A stretch of DNA of 64,000 nucleotides from Brachynemurus nebulosus (GCA_035578155.1 JAPWDM010000001.1:87991576-88055575), one strand, 5' to 3'. Positions 21,455-33,265 are shown, counted from the first letter of the stretch. Numbers and translations: made by a program. The notes: a model not told the origin generated them from the letters alone.

Positions 21455-22405
21455 TATAACTACTTTTTTATAATAAAATAAAATAAAACAAAAATGAAAC
21501 AAAATATGTAGTTATGTAAATGATTTACTGTCGTGAAAAGAAACACGACCACGATGTTAGTTGATTTTATTTGCTTGTAAGCCAGAGTATAAAAAAAAGT
21601 CGCAGTGGAAATGGGGCTTTAGATGTTACACAAAAAGGTAATATGGATCGTATCGATCTACTAAACGATTATAAGAAAAAAGATATGTCTATGGTATGAG
21701 GATGGGTGCGGTTGTTTATCTATGATTCCGCGCGTTTTTGACAAATGTCAAAATTACGTGAAATCTAATATTGTTGGTTGGGTTAATGAAAATAAAGGGT
21801 AAAAAAAAAACTAGATAATGTTTGAAAATGGTGATGAATGAGCGTTTTGGATTTTACGTAAGTGGTTATAGGAACGGGAAAGGTGCGGTGATAAATAAAA
21901 AGATTGTAAAAAATGTTGGTCGAAGGGTTATCTTTGGAAAACGTAATGTACCTTGTTAAACAAATGCACTGAGTAGATGACGATGATTTAATTCGACCTT
22001 TTTCACGATTAAATGAATAACTCCTGTCGAAAATTCCTTTTCTGTTGTTAAAATATTTAAAATAATACAACAGATTTTTCGAAGAAGGTGTCGAACGTTT
22101 AACTCAAAGTTGGAAGTTGGAAATTATTTCACAAAATTTTACTCGGTGAGAGGCATTTATTTAACAATTAAATAAAATAAACAATTTTACAACAATATGT
22201 ATTTATTTTAGATTTATGTTTACACGATCGCGTTAAAATTTGTAATGTTAAAAAATATATTGTGTGTGTCGCTGAAATTTTGAAAACCAATTGTCCTAAG
22301 AGAGGGAGAAAATATCCCACCATTTTTGGTGACGTATGAGTATATTAAGTAATTATTGTAAAAATATGTGAATGTAATCGTATATAACAATTTATTATTG
22401 TTATA
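21455..22405 (-). repeat. 5' LTR of the Gypsy element
   Basis: 951 bp, identical in length and apparently in sequence to the 3' LTR. On the coding (minus) strand it begins TATAACAATAATAAATTG and ends TAGTTATA. Transcription would start in this copy. A 95-codon open frame inside has an exact duplicate in the other LTR and is not considered a gene. Confidence 0.93.
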
Positions 22406-22409
22406 AAAC

Positions 22410-23456
22410 TATTGTAAATAGGAAGATCTCTACTGACAGGGGAAAAGTGGAGTGGTTAAAAATTCAATGATTTTCATATCGTCAAATGAGTCCATTTTCG
22501 TTCTTTTTTAATTAAGTACTCAAATAACAAAGAAGTACTTTTTACAGAAAATAATCTAGAAAAAGAACAAATAGGCCGATAGGTGATCTTGACTTAGAAC
22601 TTTTTTATCAAAATCTGAAAGATAGTGCTACAGCAATAGATGTTATTGATGATGCAGGAATGCATAGGGACTTTATGTGAATGGGAATCATTTTTTTTTC
22701 TTCTAAATGCTTCTTTAAATAATACAGACAATTTTTTTGAATGCTTCTAAGTTTATGGACATTATAATACTAAATAATTTAAATAAATTTAAAATATAAT
22801 ATTCTTAAAATCCACATTATTTTTATTATCCAAATTAGAAACCTTTGCCTAACAGAGATTTAAAAAATTCTTTTAATTACCTTAAAGGTGGCTATAAAGC
22901 AGCACTAAAAGGTTAACTTTACAAATTTGATACTGCCTTCGTAACTGTTAATACAAAACGGACTATATGCAGCAAAATTTGTCATAGAAACTCTCAAAAT
23001 AAAATTTAAGCACTTTTCTGTCTGGAAGGATTTTTAAAAAAAAAAAAAAAATAAAATTAAACCAAAGCTAAAAAAAATAAAGTTTTAAAATTAGTACGTT
23101 ATTGTCATCTTCATTATCTCGTTACAAAAAATTTGCATATAGGCTGTTTTTGTTCTCGCAGCCTCATTTATCTTGGCAATTAATTAAATGTTATTAAAAT
23201 GTACATACTTATGGATTTTCTTCTAAATTATAAACTAGTTTATAGAAAATTTAATAAAAATTTAGATAAAAAATAAAATAGGGTTGTCTTGCTAGTTTCT
23301 GTTCAATTAGTGAAGTTCATAGGTTCATGACATAAAAAAAAAATATGTTCTATTAATCCAATGTTAATGAATTATATTGTTATTTATTGCTTATGTACTC
23401 TATTTTAAGTTTAAATAAAATGATAACTAATTTTTACGATCAGTATATATATATAT
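22410..23456. other. AT-rich DNA with one short coding-like stretch
   Basis: Mostly AT-rich and unassigned. At about 22555-22680 one plus frame reads a charged peptide (TNRPIGDLDLELFYQNL, then DVIDDAGMHRDFM) up to a TGA. It may be a fragment of an old gene, but it has no clear splice sites and no recognised family. Poly-A runs occur near 23036-23052. Confidence 0.3.
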
Positions 23457-23458
23457 TA

Positions 23459-24082
23459 GGGTGGCGCAAAAAAACCATATAATTTTCTTTTTTTTGTCTC
23501 ATAGGAGAAAAAGTTAATTTAGCTCGATTTAAGAAGGCTCACCAAAAATTAACTCGATAAAAAAATTTTTAAGGGTCGCTCAAACCTTTTTAAAATTTGA
23601 AAATGGGCCAAAAATAGATTTTTGTTTTTCATCAAATTTTTTTTCTCATCCCTGCATATGTTTGTACATTGAATAATAAAAAATTACTCCAAATTTTAAC
23701 TCAAAAAATTGATAATAAAAGGTCGCTCAAGAGTTCTGAAAATTTTTCAAGTCAAAATATTTAATATTTTTTAGCGCCCCTAAAAAATATTAAATATTTT
23801 GACTTTAAAACCCTGAGCGACCTTTTATTATCAATTTTTTGAGTTAAAATTTGAAGGAATTTTTTATTATTCAATGTACAAACATATGCAGGGATGAGAA
23901 AAAAAGTTTGATGAAAAACAAAAATCGATTTTCGGCCCATTTTAAAATTTTAAACAGCTTTGAGCGACCCTTAAAAAATTTTTTATCGAGCAAATTTTTG
24001 GTGAGCATTCTTAAATTGAGCTAAATTAAGTTTTTTTCCTATGAGACAAAAAAAGGAAAATATGTAGTTTTTTTGCGCCACC

Positions 24083-24083
<1 letters not shown>
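23459..24083. mobile_element. 625-bp near-perfect palindromic element, TA-flanked
   Basis: It begins GGGTGGCGCAAAAAAACC and ends with the inverse GTTTTTTTGCGCCACCC, and pairing continues almost to the centre (about 23772). TA flanks both ends (23457-23458 and 24084-24085). Landmarks such as TTTTCTCATCCCTGCATATG and GGTCGCTCAA appear inverted in the other half. There is no coding frame. The TA duplication fits Tc1/mariner/pogo mobilisation. A transcript would fold into a long double-stranded hairpin. Confidence 0.85.

Positions 24084-24085
<2 letters not shown>

Positions 24086-24172
<87 letters not shown>
24086..24172. repeat. (TA)n microsatellite between two transposons
   Basis: About 43 uninterrupted TA units lie directly between the palindromic element and the left end of the Tc1-like element. 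A short TA run also precedes the palindromic element (23444-23456). Confidence 0.95.
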
Positions 24173-24173
<1 letters not shown>

Positions 24174-25763
24174 TCCTCAAAATAAGGGCCACTTGAAAGT
24201 TTGTATTTTAAAACTGATTTATGTCGATCCAAGTCTAAATAACTTTTCTAAATGACTGTTGTTATGATATTAAGTGGTTGAGTAAATGATAACAGTTAGG
24301 TTTAAGTGATATTATTGTTGAGGGGAAGATTTAAACGTTTTTTGTCTCGCACAGCGTCAAGTGGTTAGTTTTACTTATTTTTTTGAATTTGATCTTAAAT
24401 CAGTTTGCGCTAGATTATTGATTGCTGAGGTTGTTTTTTGAAGTTTGGCGTGTTATTCAATCATTTATTTTTACAATGCCGAGAATTCGACACCATATGG
24501 ACGAAGCTACTGCTACCAGAGCCGTAACGATGATTGAGGGTGGTCAATCTCAACGTTCCGTGGCTCTACAGTTGGGTTGTTCACGAAGGGCTATTCAAAA
24601 TGTTTGGAATCGGTATCAGCAGACCGGTAGTGTAACCCGGCGCCGTGGCTCAGGAAGAATTTGTGCTACCACTGCCCGTGAAGACCATTACATTCGACTG
24701 TGTGCACGACGTGAGCCGACTGTTACCGCAGGTACTCTGCAAAATCGCTTACATCGATCTACTGGTACTGTTGTCAGTAATCAGATCATACGAAATCGTT
24801 TGCGTGAAGACCAACAACATTCAAGAAGACCAGTAATCCGTACCAAACTGACCGGAGCGCATCGTGCAAACCGTTTAAGATTTGCACGTGAACACCTTGA
24901 ATGGGGCTTGGAGGAATGGCGTCACGTACTCTTCACGGATGAGTGCAAGGTGAAGTTTTTTAGTGATGACCGACGTGCAAGAGTGTGGAGAAGAAGTGGG
25001 GGAAGGTTTTCTGATCGTCACATTCATGAACGCGAAAGATTTGGCGGTCCTAATGTCATGGTCTAGGGTGGAATTAGTTTGCAAGGCAAAACTGAGCTTG
25101 TTTTCCTGAACGAGGGTACTGTAACGGCTCAAAGTTACATCGAACAAGTTGTCAGACCCCATGTGATCCCCTTTGCACAACGAGCGGCCGACGGATTTAT
25201 CCTGATGCAGGATAATGCCCGAGCGCATACCGCTCGAGCGACGACAACTATCCATAGGGAGGCTAATATACAGGTTTTACCGTGGCCTGCAAATAGCCCT
25301 GACTTGAACCCAATAGAACATCTTTGGGATCAATTAAAACGGCGAGTCAGAGCAGCCGGAGAGGATGTGCACAGCCAACAACAACTGATTGATGTCTTGA
25401 GAAGATGTTGGGAGGAGATTCCTGATGAAACCGTTAGGCATCTTATTGAAAGCATGCCGAGGAGGCTTCAAGAATGTGTTTTAAAAAGGGGAGGGTATAC
25501 TCGATATTAAATCACCGAAAAGTTGCATAATGTGTGCTTTTACTCAAAGCATGAACGTTTGTTGATGACTGTAAAAATGACTATAAAAATGATAAAATCC
25601 TAAAAAATGTAATTATGGATAAATTTTTTATTTAATCTTATTAAAATTAATTTTATTTAGTAAAAAATTAGTTCCTTAATTAAATGTAAGCATACCTTAT
25701 ACTGTAACTTATATAAAAATAAACTTATGCAGCAAAACATGAGTGGCCCTTATTTTGCTTATA
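24173..25763 (+). mobile_element. Tc1-like transposon, nearly intact
   Basis: Left end CTCCTCAAAATAAGGGCCACTT and right end AGTGGCCCTTATTTTGCTTATAG share a core inverted repeat (AAAATAAGGGCCACT). The left end abuts a TA tract, giving the TA target. The 1.6-kb length and the single transposase frame on the plus strand are typical of Tc1 elements. The outermost 5-8 bases differ between the ends, so the exact borders are uncertain by a few bases. Confidence 0.85.
24476..25510 (+). pseudogene. Tc1-like DD34E transposase with one nonsense codon
   Basis: The ATG at 24476 starts a protein of about 344 residues. An N-terminal helix-turn-helix region (RSVALQLGCSRRAIQNVWNR, residues about 25-45) is followed by a GRPR-like RRGSGR and a second helical domain. 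The catalytic triad is VLFTDECK (D), LMQDNARAH (D) and NPIEHLWD (E), with 34 residues between the second D and the E. The only lesion seen is TAG at 25064-25066, at a position that is tryptophan in the conserved block of the family (one base from TGG). The rest reads through to TAA at 25508-25510. The element is therefore recently inactivated. Confidence 0.88.
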
Positions 25764-25869
25764 GATAAAAGGATACCCATTGTAAAAACATTTAGTAATA
25801 AGAACTGCAAAAATTATTTATTATTGTATTCAGTATTAAATTTAATTGAAAAGCGGGAAATTTAAAATT

Positions 25870-25985
25870 TTGGGCGTTACTTATTCTAAATACTAACAAA
25901 TAGCCATTAAATTATGGAAATACCGAAAAATTTTTATGATTTTACATTCGACTTTAAATATCTGTTGTAACTCTTCTCCTGGAAG
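25870..25985. repeat. Short dispersed repeat, copy 1 (copy 2 at 27035-27135)
   Basis: GGGCGTTACnTnTnnTAAATACTAA followed by CCATTAAATTAnGGAAA recurs in direct orientation at about 27035-27135. The copies differ by scattered substitutions. The class is unknown. Confidence 0.5.
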
Positions 25986-27034
25986 GGCGGTTACTTTAAT
26001 GTTGTGTCCCTTGGATTTCTAATCTTACTCGGTGTAGGTTCTTCCTCTCCTTAATGGGTTTAGTTGTCAGCAGGAGTCACTGGAAATACTTATTCAAACT
26101 ACCACACTTTTGTTGTGAATTTTAATATTGGTTACGAAATAAAACAGAATTTATTTTAACTTATTTTATTAGCTTCCAAAAAAAACTTATTTTCACAAAA
26201 TAGTTTTACAAAATTATTCGATAATTTTTACTAGATAAATCGATATTTTAATAATTACGTACAATATTCAACCAAAAAACTTTATATTTTAGGGATCGTC
26301 CCTCGGAATACGAATAACTTAATACGTTTTGAACGTTGTTTCAGACGGACTGATTCATAATAATGTTGTTGGTCAACGTATATATATACTACATGTATCG
26401 AAATCTCCAGAAAAAATTTAGCAAACATTAATTTTTTAAAAAGGACAAAAATATAAAAGTAGTCAGCATGAGTGCGATAGATATATAACAAGTATCCTTT
26501 AACCGTAACACATAATTACAAATAGAACATGATAGAAAACGAGAGAAGCAAATGGAAGGTTTTATGAGTACATATTAGCTACAACGCACCCTTGCTGACT
26601 TACAAACAAAATAAGCTTGTTTAAAATAAACAAACAATTATACATTTCTGAGAATTGACGATCCAAAGAAACACAATCGATACTTTTAACATTTTGAAAT
26701 ACATATCACCATTAAGGAAGTAAATATTTGTACATAAGAGTACAGTTGAATACATAAATAATCAAATTTAAGTTAATTTAATATTTAATTGAAAGAAATA
26801 GGCGTTTTAAATAAAATATAGCAAAACATTATTGTAATTAGATTATAATACAACATTAAATATTGAAAAATGTGGTGATGACGTCACATCAAAATAGTCA
26901 CACCTCCAAAATGATAACAAATGATATTTCGTAAAAGAAACAAAATGGCGGACCGCAATGTACACGAAAAGTGGGACGTTACACTGTTAAAAGGAATCAG
27001 TGTATGAAGATAAACAATTATTTACGGAAGATTA
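25986..27034. other. AT-rich DNA between two repeat copies
   Basis: No gene supported. It contains a TGACGTCA (CRE-like) octamer at 26879-26886, and an ATGGCGGACC at 26945 opening a 20-codon frame that ends at 27005-27007. Poly-T and poly-A runs are frequent. Confidence 0.35.
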
Positions 27035-27135
27035 CAACGTAGGGCGTTACCTGTATTAAATACTAATAAACAACCATTAAATTACGGAAACTAAGAAATT
27101 TTATAATTTAGCATCTAGTTTAAATATCAGCTGAA
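27035..27135. repeat. Short dispersed repeat, copy 2
   Basis: The partner of 25870-25985, in the same orientation (GGGCGTTACCTGTATTAAA to TTTAAATATCAGCTG). Confidence 0.5.
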
Positions 27136-27371
27136 GGGATCTATGTATGAAAAAACTGATTATGAAATTAAGGGATTAGACAAAATTGTGGGTGGATCTT
27201 TAGTATAACGGATCATAAACAATACAAATTAGAGTTAAATGTTTAATAGGGGAGAATTATTTAATTCTATTTGATCATTTAAAATTATGTGTCTAGGGTC
27301 TCTGTTTAGTTTATTGATTTCGAAAGCCTTTAAAATGTTCAGTTTAAGGCCTTTTGGATAGATATGTAGTA

Positions 27372-28235
27372 CATAGGTCACTAGATAAGTTTTGCAATAC
27401 AAAATGTTTATAATCGCAAGGTACTTGCATTTATTTTTCTTATAAAGTTCAATTCATAACTAGACGGTAGCCATACAATAAGTCCCCTTGAATCATTTGT
27501 GTACAGAACTAAAACATTAAAAATGTTCGAGTGGTTGAAGGACGAGTTACGTGTGATTATTCGCTACAACTTTGTGCGAGGCCTGTTCGTAGATGAATGT
27601 GTAGAGAAAATGAAAACTTTACTCAAAGAAAAGTGTCTTCATCGCACAACTATGTACCGGTGGTATCATGTTAATGATCCTCCAAGATCGGGTCGTCTTG
27701 TTGAAGCAACTGTTCCATAAACGTAGCAAAAGTCGAGTTATGTCGAGTTATGAATAAAGGAGGATAAACGAGTTGTCCTCATAGTCAGTGCACAGTATAG
27801 GCGTCTTGATATGTCAATAAATATTTGCCTAAAGTTGTTCAGAACCTTAAAGAGATTCGTCCAAACTCAAGAATAGATAGCTGGCATTTTCACCACGATA
27901 ACACTTCTGCTCATCGAGCTCATGGGACAGTTAATTTTTTAGAAAATACTGACATTAAAGTGCTTGATCATCCTGTCTACAGTCCAGATCTTGCTCCTGT
28001 GACTTCGCTTTGTTTCCGATTGTGAACGGCTATCTGAAAGGTCGGAAGTTTGCGAGCGATTCCGAGCTACTGGCAGCCTGGGATCAAGTGTGTTCAGAAC
28101 TGCCAGAAGAAAAATAGCACGATATTTTTGACAGTTGGTTTTTAGGTACCACTAAGTGTATAAGCTGTGACAGAAATTATTTTGAAAAACTTTAATAAAT
28201 ATGGCTGCATTGCAAAACTTATCTAGTGACCTATG
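27372..28235 (+). mobile_element. Internally deleted mariner inserted in the Penelope-like element
   Basis: It begins CATAGGTCACTAGATAAGTT and ends with the exact inverse AACTTATCTAGTGACCTATG (26-bp perfect inverted repeat in total). TA flanks both ends (27370-27371, 28236-28237). Its 864 bp is about two-thirds of a usual mariner, owing to an internal deletion. The host frame reads into it on one side and out on the other, so it landed in coding sequence of the older element. Confidence 0.9.
27523..28192 (+). pseudogene. Broken mariner transposase
   Basis: The first part (ATG at 27523) encodes an N-terminal helix-turn-helix region (WLKDELRVIIRYNF, then MYRWYHVNDPPRSGR) and stops at 27718-27720. 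The second part (27825-28025) has WHFHHDNTSAHRA with the second catalytic D and HPVYSPDLAP with the third D of a D,D34D triad. The segment with the first catalytic D is deleted between them, and a frameshift after SPDLAP alters the end. It cannot encode an active enzyme. Confidence 0.85.
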
Positions 28236-28451
28236 TATTTTGGGTTGTTGATCAGTTTTAACTGAATAGCCTGTTTCTAATAGGTGGATACCAAAATTGG
28301 AAGTATGCTTCTGGATGCCAATGTGTTCTTTGTATGTAGTTTTAAAATTTCTGCCTGTCTGACCTATATAGGAAGTATTACACTCGGTGCAATTCAAGCA
28401 ATAAACGCCACTCTTTTTCATCGGGTCAGATTTCTCTTTTACATTATACAA
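28152..28451 (-). pseudogene. GIY-YIG endonuclease domain of Penelope-like element
   Basis: The readable frame holds the GIY-like GVY, the spaced cysteines (YCLNCTEC), YIGQTGR with the conserved arginine, and KEHIG. In these elements the domain nicks target DNA for insertion. The genuine frame ends at the mariner border near 28238; codons from 28237 down to 28152 belong to the inserted mariner and are read only by chance. The element's reading frame resumes beyond the insertion at 27369. Confidence 0.72.
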
Positions 28452-28859
28452 ACTACGGCAAATATTGTTTATTGAATGGTAAGCGGGATTTATGTTGAAT
28501 TGGGAAAATATGTTACCGATTTTTTGAGAAATATTGCCTAGATATGGAAGAGAAATGTAATGTTTTGAATCAGAATCTGTGGAGGTGTGTGGATAGATTT
28601 GTTCTAGAGTCAGACTTTATTTTTTAAGGATTAGTTGCAGGATTGTGTTTGGAGAAAAACCATTATTCTGTGCTATTTGTTTTATAGTGGATAATTCTGT
28701 AGGTATCTCTGTCCTCTGGTGATAACGAGATGGCGAAGGCTCATGTATCATAGAGCGATAAGCTGTTAATTTGTGAGAGGGTGAATTAAGTGAGTCAGCG
28801 TGAATTGTTATATCAGAAAATGTGGGTTTGCGATAGATTTTGAATATATTTATCGTTTA

Positions 28860-29599
28860 TTTTATTAAAAATAACATTAACGAATAAAAATATTAAACAT
28901 TTTTTAAGGTTTTTCCATATCCTGGTTACTGGGAATAATAAATAAATAAGTAATAGAATTTCCAGAATGTTAACCAGTTAAAGGGACGAACCAGGCCAAT
29001 GCAGACGTTTGGATCATTGCACGCAAATGTTATATTGTATACTTGACCTATGTCCGAACTCAAATAGGTACTGATTTCTGAACAATTAAAATTAAGTAAA
29101 TCTTGGTCAGTTTGTCACATTTTCCTCTTAATTTTTGTGGGAAAGCAGTACAAAAATATTATTATTTTTTATGTCAAGTACTTATATAATATAACAATTA
29201 CTTTATGCTTTTATGACTTGTGCGGCAATGATCTGCACGCCCTCACCGGTCGGTCTACAAATACTATTTTTTAAATAGTTTTATGATTTTTTAAGGGCAG
29301 GGTAACTTTAATTCGGCATAAAGAGGTCCATTTTTAAGAATTTTTTCAGACGTTACGGGTAATACAAATTTAAATAATCGATCGTAACATTATAGTACAA
29401 CACATGAATAACATTTCCCTAATTTTTTAAAACAAAATATAAATAATTAAGCCAACGGCAGCAAATCTTCGGAGACGCCTCGAAAAAAAGTTGTCTGTCG
29501 GTGAACAATATAACACATGAGTGGATCATCCGAAATAAAAAAAAAAAAATTGATATCATTAGATAACCGTTTTCCTAAGGTATCCGTGGGAGGAATTTT
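28860..29599. other. AT-rich DNA with a dispersed repeat copy
   Basis: It contains the second copy of the repeat described at 5230-5480 (about 28975-29200; shared ATTTCTGAACAATTAAAATT and TTGGTCAGTTTGTCAC). No coding region was recognised. Confidence 0.4.
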
Positions 29600-30010
29600 T
29601 TTCGATTTTTGAATTTTTTGTGACACTTAGAAGTGAAAACACCGATTTTCGTCTAAAAAATGGACCTATTATGAAAAATAAAATACCCCTGTCGCAGCGT
29701 CTGCATAACATAGCGAATTTCCATAGATTAGATACTGGAGGATCTCATATAACAACCTGTATCCATCTAAAGTTTAACTCTTTAACAGTAAAAAAATTTC
29801 AAAATCGGACCTCATATTATTACATAATTTATATTCATCTAAAATAGTTTAGCACTCTAACAATAAATTTTCAAAATCGGTTGGATAGTTTCTTTTTGTG
29901 GTTTGTAATAATCTAACCGACCTCATATAACTAGTGTTCAGATAAAATTGTTTAACTTTCAGACAGTAAAAATTTTTCAAAATCGGTCCAGTACTTTTTG
30001 AATTATTTTT
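29600..30010. repeat. Diverged tandem repeat, about three units
   Basis: A unit with CCTCATATnA, then ATnCATCTAAAnT, then nTTTAnCnnTnnAnCAGTAAAAAATTTTCAAAATCGG occurs about three times (starting near 29740, 29808 and 29924). Unit length is about 70-115 bp, with drift between copies. The class is unknown. Confidence 0.45.
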
Positions 30011-30689
30011 AAGTATGTACCTACGTAAACAAATGTTCTCCCTTTTTCATTTTAAGTGCAGTATTTTGAAAATACAATTAACACCCATATAAAAGCTGCA
30101 TCGATTCTTGAAAATATAAAATTCTTTCAGTACGCAACGAAGATTTATTTTAATTGGAATCGACTAATTCATAATTTAATTATTTTTTTATCCTGATTCT
30201 CTAAGAAATTATTTTCCTGCTAATTCAATTATTTTATCATAACATAGGTACTTGATATCATTAATATTATGAAAGTTTACTTAAAAATTTCTTAATAATT
30301 TCAGTAATTGTACAGTTTTACGATCACCTGATTTTTTGGCTATAAATAAAAAACTAATGGTCGGCGGATTAATGGAAAAAAATACTAGAACTCGACACCG
30401 ATACGTGTGAAATAAGATTTCCAATTACCCTTTCCTCGAAATTGAGGTTGAGAAGTCGATCTAACAATGTAAAAGATTTTTATAAAGGATTATTGGCCAA
30501 AAGTTGTTGTTTTTTAACATTCTTTGTATTTTTAGTATGGTCCATTTCACATAAATTTAATCATGCTTCATCACTTATGAATTTAAATAATTTCCGTTTT
30601 CTTGGCTTTATCTCTCTCGTTATTGTACTTACGTAAATTTTACAATTGCAGTTTGTTTTTAGAAAAGAATAGAAGACTACTTTCTTCTG
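30011..30689. other. AT-rich DNA, nothing recognised
   Basis: No supported gene. The open frame at 30442-30636 has no initiator ATG of note and an AT-driven hydrophobic composition. Confidence 0.3.
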
Positions 30690-31260
30690 AGACTACTAAA
30701 GTAGCGGAAGCATTGTGATCACTTTTGAAAAATAAAAAATTTTTCCTTCCAAAATAAAATTTTTTACGCACATTTTACGTTTTAGAGCTTCCTGAATAAT
30801 TTTGGTTTGGTATCTGTCCATCCGTCCGTCTACCTGTCCGTCTGTGTGTCGCCAGTTTGCCCAAGTGGCCTAACTTCTGAACTATTCGATTGTTTTCAAT
30901 GAAATTTTCAGAAATTATGTAATTTGGTTCCTAGATGGTCCCCTATGAATTTAATCGAAATTTGGACTTTTTAATGTTATTCCATTAATATACTAAATTG
31001 CACCAAGTGGCATAACTTCTGAACTATTCAATTCTTTTTTATGAAATTTTCAGAAATTATTCAGTTTGGTTCCGAGATGGTTCCCTATGAATTTAATTAA
31101 AATCGGAGTAACGGTAGCTACCCCGCTACCATGAAATCCCATTAAATGTCAATATCTTATTTACTGCTAGTCCCATTTCGCTCAAATTTTTAGGGTATTT
31201 TGGGAATTAGTTTCTAAAATATTTTTGCTATTATTTTACAATTTAGCCTCTAAGTATTTT
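30690..31260 (+). repeat. Dispersed repeat with CCATCCGTCCGTCTACC block, copy 1
   Basis: Landmarks include GnnTAACTTCTGAACTATTCGA and TTTCnATGAAATTTTCAG. They occur here (about 30870-30915), again at about 31010-31055, and in the homologous copy inside the hAT element at about 38585-38960. The C/T-rich CTGTCC block resembles the Helitron-like repeat at 10940-11325 in style, not in sequence. Confidence 0.45.
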
Positions 31261-32170
31261 GAGTTACAACAATTTTTTAAGAACTTGAAGGCGAAAATAT
31301 AATTTTACGGTATATATATTTGGTAGAATACTGTTTTAAAGTCTTTTACGAGAATACGAGGTACCTGTGTGCCACACCCCGTTAGCAGTGTATTTTAATT
31401 CTGACTCATGATCAGCTGTATTTGAAACAGGGTATAAGTGTAAAATCAAAAAGTGTTTTTTTTCTTTTTTTGTGATTACTTCAAAATATGTGCATATATT
31501 GGGATGGAAATCGGTCTGATTGAAAGTGTATGTAAAGTACATTCAATGGTACATTTAATTATTTTTTAATTATTCTTAGACTCTGAAAAAATTGATAAAA
31601 TATTTTGGGGAATCCCCATTTTGTGACGTTAAACGCAACTTTGAATAATTATAACTCCGACAAAATAAAAGATAATTCAATAATATTCGAGTCCATTATA
31701 GCTCAGCACATCTTAAACTTATTATATACGAAGGGAAATTAAATTTGGCGAACATGCCATTTTTGGGTGATCGGTTAATACATGGAATTGCTCATTTAGT
31801 AGATTTCATGCGACTAGAATGTAGGAAAATTATCATAGATTCGGTACCTGCAGACCAGGTTTCATATTAAAACCAATATTTTTTTGCGGATTACTGAATC
31901 CAGACAGAAAAAGTTTAAATTAAATTTAAATAATAAAATTTAAATTATTATATAAATAATATTTATATTATGTTCTCCTAACATCAATTTAAAAAAAATA
32001 AAAAGTTTTTTTTGTCTGATTTGCGAAAAATTGAAGAGTGTGTTTTGTTGTTTGTGTTTTACGGTATAAAAAAATTGGTTCGGAAAGTTGACCAAATTAA
32101 TCAATTTAGTTAACTAAAAAATTTAGTTGATATACAAACAAACACTGATATAATAAATATATATTTATTA
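31261..32170. other. AT-rich DNA, nothing recognised
   Basis: No coding signal or repeat ends identified; several poly-A/T runs. Confidence 0.35.
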
Positions 32171-32610
32171 TCGTATCCTTCGCCACTTTCATTTCTCCCA
32201 TCGTCACATTCTGCCGTGACGAAGGATACAAATTTTCAACAAAATCGTTACTAATCGTGAACAGAGACCATTTAGATCGAAAACTTTATCGTAAAACTTA
32301 CATTATTACAAATAATATTTACGTAAAAACGATTTGAAATTCGTTAAATAGATACCAGAAAAAGCTGTGATGAAGGATACACTCAATAAACACACGCTGC
32401 CGGTCTTCTTGTTTGATGTAAAAAAAATGGCAAGCTCTCAATGTCAATGACTTGATTTCACTTTCGTTTTATGTTCTATGGTCTTTGGCGTTTCGTTACA
32501 CCAAAAAACATTACCCTTTCACCTATTTTTTTTAAACTTATAGCAATATTTGGCAGTTGTGACGAAGGATACTCAAATTTTCGCGACAGTTTTTCGTCAC
32601 GCTAAAAAAA
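32171..32610. repeat. Cluster of GTGACGAAGGATAC motifs
   Basis: GTGACGAAGGATAC or close variants occur at about 32217, 32369 and 32559. GTATCCTTCGCC occurs inverted at about 32173, and TTTTTCGTCACGC lies near 32605. The mixture of direct and inverted copies over 440 bp suggests the subterminal repeats of a DNA transposon relic. No terminal repeat or duplication was fixed. Confidence 0.4.
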
Positions 32611-32956
32611 AATAATTCTGCAGATAAATAAAATTTAACTTTCTAATTACCATGCGTAACAATTTAACCCTCTTTATTATTTATAAAATTGTGAGGTTTC
32701 ATTAAACTTATTTTTACAAAACGTTATAGTTCCAAGCAATACGTAATAGGGACATACGTTTTTGAACTGCAATAAAAGTTTGACACCATTTTTATAAAAA
32801 AAATTGAATCAAAAATTAAAGCAAATGTAGGTAGGTCACCTAATAGGAGTTATTAACTTTATTTAAATAAAATAAATGACAGTATCTTCATTCTATATAT
32901 AGTATTTAACGTTCGTAAATAAGGACTTAAAGTAAGGACCTAAAAAGTAGAATCAC

Positions 32957-33265
<309 letters not shown>

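Larger units (their letters stand above)
15863..22405 (-). mobile_element. Complete Ty3/Gypsy LTR retrotransposon
   Basis: Two 951-bp direct repeats (15863-16813 and 21455-22405) enclose a gag frame and a pol frame on the minus strand. Each LTR begins and ends with the short inverse TATAAC/GTTATA. The whole is flanked by AAAC on both sides (15859-15862 and 22406-22409), a 4-bp target duplication. A primer-binding site, a purine-rich tract and a -1 frameshift signal are all present. By eye the two LTRs match throughout, and both coding frames are open, so this is a recent and possibly competent insertion. There is no env-like frame between pol and the 3' LTR. Confidence 0.95.
27255..28855 (-). 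mobile_element. Penelope-like element fragment, interrupted by mariner
   Basis: On the minus strand the 3' coding end of a Penelope-like retroelement is readable from about 28855 down to 28238, and it resumes at 27369 after the mariner insertion. It has a GIY-YIG nuclease core: SGVYCLNC, then SYIGQTGRNFKTTYKEH. The reverse-transcriptase domain is missing, so the copy is 5'-truncated. At least one stop interrupts the upstream part. The frame after the insertion continues with PKGLKLNILKAFEI, as expected for the C-terminus, to about 27255. Confidence 0.75.

Noticed and set aside
26879..27007. TGACGTCA site followed by an ATGGCGGACC start and a 20-codon frame
   Set aside because: Looks like a CRE plus start codon, but the frame is tiny, has no splice donor at its end, and similar AAAATGGCG words occur elsewhere in non-coding DNA (36208).
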